From a virus, in IMG/VR virus record IMGVR_UViG_3300033149_006003, positions 1 through 20,786 of that record: a DNA stretch of 20,786 nucleotides; one strand, written 5' to 3'. Below the pieces are notes generated by a model. That model saw only the letters and a list, made by a program, of their open reading frames with translations. It had not been told where the DNA came from and searched no databases. Below are positions 17,001 through 20,786 of this stretch, piece by piece. Position 1 is the first letter of the stretch; each line of letters begins with the position of its first letter. The translations under genes were made by a program, and so were the position numbers.

Positions 17001-19399
17001 CAAGTCTTGAAATTCCAACTGGATTAACTCTTACTACTCTTTCAACTGTATCCAGTTCCGGGACGGATGTTGTCACCCTGCTTGCCACCTGGGATAATAA
17101 TGCTGCTCAATATATAGATTTTAATCATTATGACATTCAGTTGGAAAACCTTGATATTGGGAAAAAATCTCAATATTCCACGACAGATGAAGAATACCAG
17201 TGGCAGGTTGTCCCCGCTACCAATTATGGAGTTACTGTTCGGGCAGCGGACAATGGGAATAATGTTACAGATTGGTGCACACAGCAAACAATTTTGTCAG
17301 CAAAGGATACAATTCCCCCATCTATTCCAACAACATTAAAAGCAGTAGGGACATGGACGTCTATTATTTTAACTTGGAAACATGGAGCAGAAGCCGATCT
17401 TAGCAATTTCATTGTCTTAAGGAATGACACCAATGACTCTTCCACTGCTGTAGAGTTAGGGATTGCACCAAAGACATTAACTCCAACTCTTGCAATGTTT
17501 ACCGATTCTCCTCCAAGTAGTAATGCCTACTATTATTGGGTAAAAGCAGTTGACACTTCCGGCAATGAAAGTGCGCTGTCAAATGTTGCTTCTGCTTCTG
17601 CTAAGGGGGTGGATTTTAAAGACATAAACATTCCTGAATTATCAATAACAGAGACTATGATTGCAGATGATTCAATCTCAACCCCAAAATTACAGGCTAA
17701 TTCAGTTACAACAAATGAAATTGCAGCGGGGGCTGTCAAGGCAGAAACGATTGCCGCAAACGCAATTACAGCGCAAAAAATAGCTGCGGGGGAAATTGGG
17801 ACTCAACAATTAGCAGCTGATGCAGTTATAGCAAGCAAGATAGATGTGGATAAATTATCTGCAATTTCTGCTGATATAGGGGTTGTTACAGCCGGGAAAA
17901 TTCAGAATAAAACAGGTTCAAGCTATTTTGATCTTGATAATAATCTATTCGCTCTCGGAACAGGTTTTACTTATAATGGTGTTGATCTTAATTACATAGG
18001 CAATATAACTATAAAATCGGGAACCGGATATTCTCAGTTTGTTGATAAACCAACATCTTTAAAAGATATTTCTGTAAGTGACAATGAATTACTTACTCAG
18101 GCATCAACCAATTCAGATTTTGCTATTAGTTTAATGACTGATATGCAATCTGATTCTATTCTTTCCCCTGCTGAAAAGGCTACATTACGGGCTAATTGGT
18201 CAACAATGTACGCCAATTATATGGCTTTAAAAAGTTATGCTGACATTTTAAATGTTGGTTCATCCGTGTTGGTAAAAAAGGCAGACAAACTTTATTCTTA
18301 TCTTGTATCTGCCGGAGTCTGGAGCCATCCCGATGATAGCTATAAAATCGTGGGAAATAGGCTGGTAGATAAAATAACAGCATATTATACAGCATTTACA
18401 GATTTGACAAGTGCCTGTTCTTCTGCTGCCGCAAACCTTGCAAGCGATGATGCACTTGCTTCTGCTCAATCTTATGCTGAAGATCAGGCACATCTTGCAA
18501 AAGTAACAGCTAATGCCTATGCAGATGGAATTGTCTCAGATTCAGAACAGGCAATGATGAATTATGCAAAGGCAAAGGCAAACGCAGCTAAAATAAGTGC
18601 TAAAGCCTACTCAGATGGAAAAATAACAAAAGCAGAGAAAAAGGCTATTGATGCAGCAAAAAAAAAGGCTGATGCGGCTAAACTTGATGCAATGCAGTAT
18701 ACAGAAAACTGGTGCGATCAAGGAGCGGACGTTACAAGTACAAATTTCGCAAAAGGGATAGTTAATCAAGGAGATCTTGCCACTAAAAATGTTGTCGGGA
18801 TTAATGATTTAAATAGCACTGTTATTTCAAATGGAAAAATCACTACTAACCTTGTTGATGCAAATTCTATTGTTTCGAGAAGTATTACAGCTAATGAGAT
18901 TGCAACAAATACTATCACTGCAAATGAAATTGCAGCGGGGGCTATTACAGCAAGTGAAATTGGTGCAAATAAGGTAATTACTTGCTCCGCAAATATTGGG
19001 GATTTAGTTGTTGACACCTTAAATATTGCAGGGAATGCTGTTACAGTCCCTTTAAGTATAAATGGAGGATATATAAGTGTCGGTGGTAATGCTATAGTTA
19101 AATTAATTGAAGCTGTGAATTTTCCATCAAACAAAGGGAATATTTTAATTCAATATTCAAGTACATATGGTGGTTTATCTTCTGATCGAGGAACTTTATT
19201 AGTTGCATTATACCGGGGAAATATAGAATGCAGGAGATTAGGTTATACATATGATGATGGAAATAAAGCTATTTCTTTCGCTTATATTGATAATTCTCCT
19301 AATGACACTGATACATATACCGTTTATTGCCAAAATTTACATGATCATGAACTATACTTAGATAATCTCAATTTAAGTTTATTGCTTGCAAAAAAATAA
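14018..19399 (+). CDS. Giant tail tip protein: gpI-like N-terminus fused to gpJ-like hub and receptor-side extension
   Basis: 1793 residues, far longer than lambda gpJ (1132). Residues ~1-77 look like a ThiS-type beta-grasp domain and ~78-127 are strongly hydrophobic (SGFLASYVVSFL onward), matching lambda gpI. Then GNPIPILFGTNKVYGQVLNY (152-171) opens a gpJ-type hub, carried on through GEGNFWDNLQKIAF and DAYIDSFACIVKDLIYFQHI. Three fibronectin III-like repeats follow at about 897-991, 998-1098 and 1097-1197; two contain KAxDTSGNES. An alanine-isoleucine repeat (TNEIAAGAV type) at about 1211-1295 and again at ~1614-1678 flanks a coiled-coil-like AYADG/KAKANAAK region at about 1481-1560. Residues ~1679-1793 form a beta-rich C-terminus, a plausible receptor-contacting tip. 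In lambda J the C-terminus binds the receptor; the same role is inferred. Confidence 0.9.
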   Translation: MITVVFIENPLIATNNIKKRYSFKEEESLFYYLNHISKDKKKLSTDFVVAVNGFKVDINDYKPQDQDIISITPKVEGLVSGFLASYVVSFLSLSGVATYLTYGAVYLGSMFAIGYGASKLLSVLSPPLDNKTPEIDDQNYGWGDVQNSIVEGNPIPILFGTNKVYGQVLNYYTKNDNDDQYLYMLIGICDHEVNAIDTITINGKDYTDYENAEVYTGLGTANDAVIPGFGDSIVQDAVNTNLDVNVPVSITTTGDMVEEIDVMLTAPEGLYYFDHHGDKQDVYTNVKIEYKKASDTTYTLFGNFEVRGNTTTVAQRTYTIASLPPDQYDVQVTRTDVFRRDWENHEIEGSTTAGDVLEFAAIHEIVKGDLIFPGLAKFGVKLKANEQLNNSMPTLACYAHRDTVPIFDGTDTTDQRADSPAWICLYILQTLANIPFERINYDDFQEWADYCDETVDSDVRFRVNIIIGEGNFWDNLQKIAFLGDASIINRVSQYGVFIDKPGSLVSHVFSMGNIVADSYKMQYLDTENAANCIEIDYNDVNKDQERQSVAVYTDGYLTGVKDIQPATLSLSAAISRDEAIRHGILSLNNNLLLKRVITFDAYIDSFACIVKDLIYFQHIATDEGTRIGGRIIDAGNDDGSGNPFVTFDQKIPVVAGTTYGFLIRQKDDSIIEKILAPVSSGEFDTFTIQSSWVTVPDVTEKPPFIFGVEYKKIYRITSITRQDDFTRTITAIEYNPLIYSNNQNIVIPDYVAPVVPYQISSISCKEILILGKDLNTYQSLVNVSWTTQGTPDLINYTWNVTIVSTGDAVLLGTGTGVGYTQTWSGYDSSWSDTYTDMYQIDANTVEFSGITTNNFTIPPTYFFEVGKTYKIYVSSPQIKQSNTSIFQTITIKGQDAAPADVTSFQGLFDSIKRIITFTWAAISDIDIDKYELREGSDWQSAIKVIQTIDNIATVSIPSSDKSVSKTYLLKAIDTSGNESANAAVTTVDISATGVSSLEIPTGLTLTTLSTVSSSGTDVVTLLATWDNNAAQYIDFNHYDIQLENLDIGKKSQYSTTDEEYQWQVVPATNYGVTVRAADNGNNVTDWCTQQTILSAKDTIPPSIPTTLKAVGTWTSIILTWKHGAEADLSNFIVLRNDTNDSSTAVELGIAPKTLTPTLAMFTDSPPSSNAYYYWVKAVDTSGNESALSNVASASAKGVDFKDINIPELSITETMIADDSISTPKLQANSVTTNEIAAGAVKAETIAANAITAQKIAAGEIGTQQLAADAVIASKIDVDKLSAISADIGVVTAGKIQNKTGSSYFDLDNNLFALGTGFTYNGVDLNYIGNITIKSGTGYSQFVDKPTSLKDISVSDNELLTQASTNSDFAISLMTDMQSDSILSPAEKATLRANWSTMYANYMALKSYADILNVGSSVLVKKADKLYSYLVSAGVWSHPDDSYKIVGNRLVDKITAYYTAFTDLTSACSSAAANLASDDALASAQSYAEDQAHLAKVTANAYADGIVSDSEQAMMNYAKAKANAAKISAKAYSDGKITKAEKKAIDAAKKKADAAKLDAMQYTENWCDQGADVTSTNFAKGIVNQGDLATKNVVGINDLNSTVISNGKITTNLVDANSIVSRSITANEIATNTITANEIAAGAITASEIGANKVITCSANIGDLVVDTLNIAGNAVTVPLSINGGYISVGGNAIVKLIEAVNFPSNKGNILIQYSSTYGGLSSDRGTLLVALYRGNIECRRLGYTYDDGNKAISFAYIDNSPNDTDTYTVYCQNLHDHELYLDNLNLSLLLAKK

Positions 19400-19408
19400 G
19401 GAAAAAAA

Positions 19409-19873
19409 ATGGAATTAACAGTTTATAATAAAAAAACCGGACAGATTATAAAGACAATGACAGGAAATAGAAAGATTATTGTAAACTGCCTGTCAAAAAA
19501 TGAAGCATATATTGAGGGGATATATCCACTCAACGGTGCAATTATAAATGGAAAATATCAACCAAAAAAATATAAACATCCAGATATCCCATCTGATAAT
19601 TTAAGGGATGTTTTAGAATATGCCAGAGAAGGAAAAGAAACGTGTATTAAGGCTCTTGAAAATACCGGAATGGCTAAAAGCCAGGCAGAGAAATATATTA
19701 TCGACAATTACCATGTCTTTCGTTCTAAAAGATATCCTGACATCCAAGAATTTATTGATGCAGAAGTTAAGATTCATTCTGGCGATGCGGCTCTGGTAAA
19801 GAAAGGACAGGAGCAAAAAGAAAAATATATTCAACAGTGTCTTGATGTAAAGAACGAATTTAAAAAGGGGTAA
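19409..19873 (+). CDS. Fibre-associated accessory protein, possible tail fibre chaperone
   Basis: A 154-residue protein between the giant tip gene and the fibre gene. The first half is strand-rich (KIIVNCLSKNEAYIEGIYP, about 23-41, then GAIINGKYQPKKYKHPD), as in the small beta domains of phage fibre-related proteins. The second half is helical and charged, with RSKRYPDIQEFIDAEVKI (about 105-122) and a close KYIQQCLDVKNEFKKG. A YPxxxEFIDA segment followed by a short lysine-rich end is common in small tail-region proteins next to fibre genes. No specific activity is visible. Ribosome site AAGGAAAAAA; four bases separate it from the fibre gene. Confidence 0.55.
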   Translation: MELTVYNKKTGQIIKTMTGNRKIIVNCLSKNEAYIEGIYPLNGAIINGKYQPKKYKHPDIPSDNLRDVLEYAREGKETCIKALENTGMAKSQAEKYIIDNYHVFRSKRYPDIQEFIDAEVKIHSGDAALVKKGQEQKEKYIQQCLDVKNEFKKG

Positions 19874-19876
19874 AGT

Positions 19877-20485
19877 ATGGCACGGAAAATAATAGATGAT
19901 GTAACTAATTTATCAACACCAAAAAAAATGATGATAGCGATAGATGAGAACTTTACAGAACTTTATAATGATGTTGCTGTTAACAATAAAAAAGTAGGGG
20001 TAACTGATCAAATATCCAGTCTTGTCGAAGACACCTCCCCTCAACTCGGTGGTGATCTTGATTTAAATGGGCATACAATACAAGGAATGACAACGGGGGG
20101 TTTGGGTGCAGTTGTCGAAGATACTTCTCCGCAGCTTGGCGGTGATCTCGACCTTAACGGGCATACAATTTTGAATCTTCCTGTTTCCGGGATATCTGAA
20201 GTTGTTGAGGATTCTACCCCACAGCTTGGAGGAACACTTGATACAAATGGAAACAATATTGACAATGTAACCCCCGCAGAATTAAATCGAGTTCACGGTG
20301 TCACATCTCCTATCCAATCTCAAATTGATAGTAAAATAGGGAATCTTGTCGAAGACACCTCCCCCCAGCTTGGCGGAGACCTTGATTTAAATGGGCATAC
20401 AATCACAGGTCTTTCAACGGGAGGATTAGGTTCTGTGGCAGAAGATACAACGCCACAGTTAGGCGGAAACCTCGATACAAATTAG
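19877..20485 (+). pseudogene. Repeat-rich tail fibre protein, reading frame broken by a 23-bp duplication
   Basis: The start MARKIIDDVTNLSTPKKMMI (ribosome site AAAGGGG) is followed by a fibre made of the repeat EDTSPQLGGDLDLNGHTI, beginning at residues 50, 80, 110, 158 and 188, with spacings 30, 30, 48 and 30. Between some repeats lies DNVTPAELNRVHGVTSPIQ, a module widespread in phage tail fibres. At 20483-20485 the frame meets a TAG created by an exact 23-bp tandem duplication (20459-20481 and 20482-20504). Removing one copy restores an open frame that continues the same repeat through to the window end, at least 101 more codons (20482 onward). The gene is therefore broken as written, or the duplication is a slippage variant or an assembly error. 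It is also incomplete at the window edge. Confidence 0.8.
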
Positions 20486-20552
20486 GCGGAAACCTCGATA
20501 CAAACGGGCATAATATTGATAACGTAACACCTACAGAGCTTAATCATGTGCA
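20369..20552 (+). repeat. First copy of a long direct repeat in the fibre gene
   Basis: Identical by eye to 20626-20786 over all 161 bases once the 23-bp duplication is set aside. It encodes the GGDLDLNGHTI to TELNHVH section. The corrected offset is 234 bp (78 codons). Confidence 0.85.
20459..20504 (+). repeat. 23-bp perfect tandem duplication inside the fibre gene
   Basis: Copies 20459-20481 and 20482-20504 are identical, beginning TTAGGCGGAAACC and ending GATACAAA. The junction creates the TAG that stops the fibre frame. 23 is not a multiple of three, so the copy number sets the frame. Confidence 0.9.
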
Positions 20553-20786
20553 CGGGACAACATCAAGCATCCAGGGGCAAATAGATTCAAAAATTGAAAA
20601 AGTTGAAGATGACACAGCACCAAAACTTGGCGGAGACCTTGATTTAAATGGGCATACAATCACAGGTCTTTCAACGGGAGGATTAGGTTCTGTGGCAGAA
20701 GATACAACGCCACAGTTAGGCGGAAACCTCGATACAAACGGGCATAATATTGATAACGTAACACCTACAGAGCTTAATCATGTGCA
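20482..20786 (+). CDS. Continuation of the tail fibre in the shifted frame, partial
   Basis: Read from 20482 this frame gives LGGNLDTNGHNIDNVTP, TELNHVHGTTSSIQGQIDSK, EDDTAPKLGGDLDLNGHTI and a second LGGNLDTNGHNID, the same fibre repeat modules, with no stop to the edge of the window. It has no start codon or ribosome site of its own and is best taken as the rest of the preceding fibre gene after correcting the 23-bp duplication. Confidence 0.7.
20626..20786 (+). repeat. Second copy of the long direct repeat, cut by the window end
   Basis: Perfect match to the first copy (20369-20552) without the extra 23 bases. The window ends while the repeat is still running, so its true length is unknown. 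Confidence 0.85.

Noticed and set aside
20000-20786. CRISPR-like array of repeats
   Set aside because: The repeats are in-frame protein repeats of a tail fibre, with variable spacing and coding content, not spaced short repeats.
1-20786. tRNA, rRNA, integrase, transposase or defence genes
   Set aside because: Looked for and not seen on either strand; the window is a structural module only.

Overview
The window looks like the left (packaging, head and tail) arm of a lambda-type siphophage or prophage. Every gene I accept is on the + strand, and genes are tightly packed with ATGA or TAATG overlaps and good Shine-Dalgarno sites. The order matches the lambda structural arm: small terminase, large terminase (GpA type), gpW-like joiner, portal, S49 protease plus scaffold, decoration protein, major capsid protein, head completion, tail completion, tail tube, frameshifted tail chaperones, tape measure, gpM-, gpL- and gpK-like tip proteins, a giant gpI/gpJ-like tip protein, then fibre genes. 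The host is probably a Gram-negative bacterium. The protein flavour and moderate G+C make me think of a Desulfobacterota host, but that is an impression and not a demonstration. I see no integrase, repressor, lysis genes, tRNA, rRNA or insertion sequence, so lysogeny cannot be judged here.

Region by region: 1-123 is a leader before the terminase, possibly part of the packaging site. 124-2555 is DNA packaging, with the small terminase broken by an apparent frameshift near 535. 2568-3032 is a small non-structural insert: an excisionase-like helix-turn-helix protein, a doubtful 33-residue peptide and a strong hairpin. 3033-8017 is the head module. The protease gene carries an in-frame internal start at 5610, which should yield a free scaffold as lambda Nu3 does inside gene C. 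8017-13014 is the tail shaft. The two chaperone frames are joined by a textbook A_AAA_AAC -1 slippery site at 9729-9735, as in lambda G/GT.

13021-19399 is the tail tip and becomes visibly more A+T rich. It includes a gpL-like protein with a four-cysteine iron-sulfur cluster signature, a minimal NlpC/P60 protein, and a 1793-residue protein that fuses a gpI-like N-terminus to a gpJ-like hub and a long repeat-rich receptor-side extension. 19409-20786 is the fibre region: a small accessory protein and a fibre built of EDTSPQLGG-type repeats. That fibre reading frame is stopped at 20485 by an exact 23-bp tandem duplication, and the window ends inside a perfect 161-bp direct repeat of the same gene.

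How the parts work together: the terminase cuts and packages DNA through the portal into a procapsid of major capsid protein, shaped by the scaffold and matured by the S49 protease. Decoration and joining proteins finish the head. Tape measure, chaperones and tube proteins build the tail, and the tip and fibre proteins recognise the host. I see no clearly new system. The most notable items are the two frame disruptions (small terminase, fibre), the programmed frameshift, and a cysteine motif in the frameshifted chaperone.
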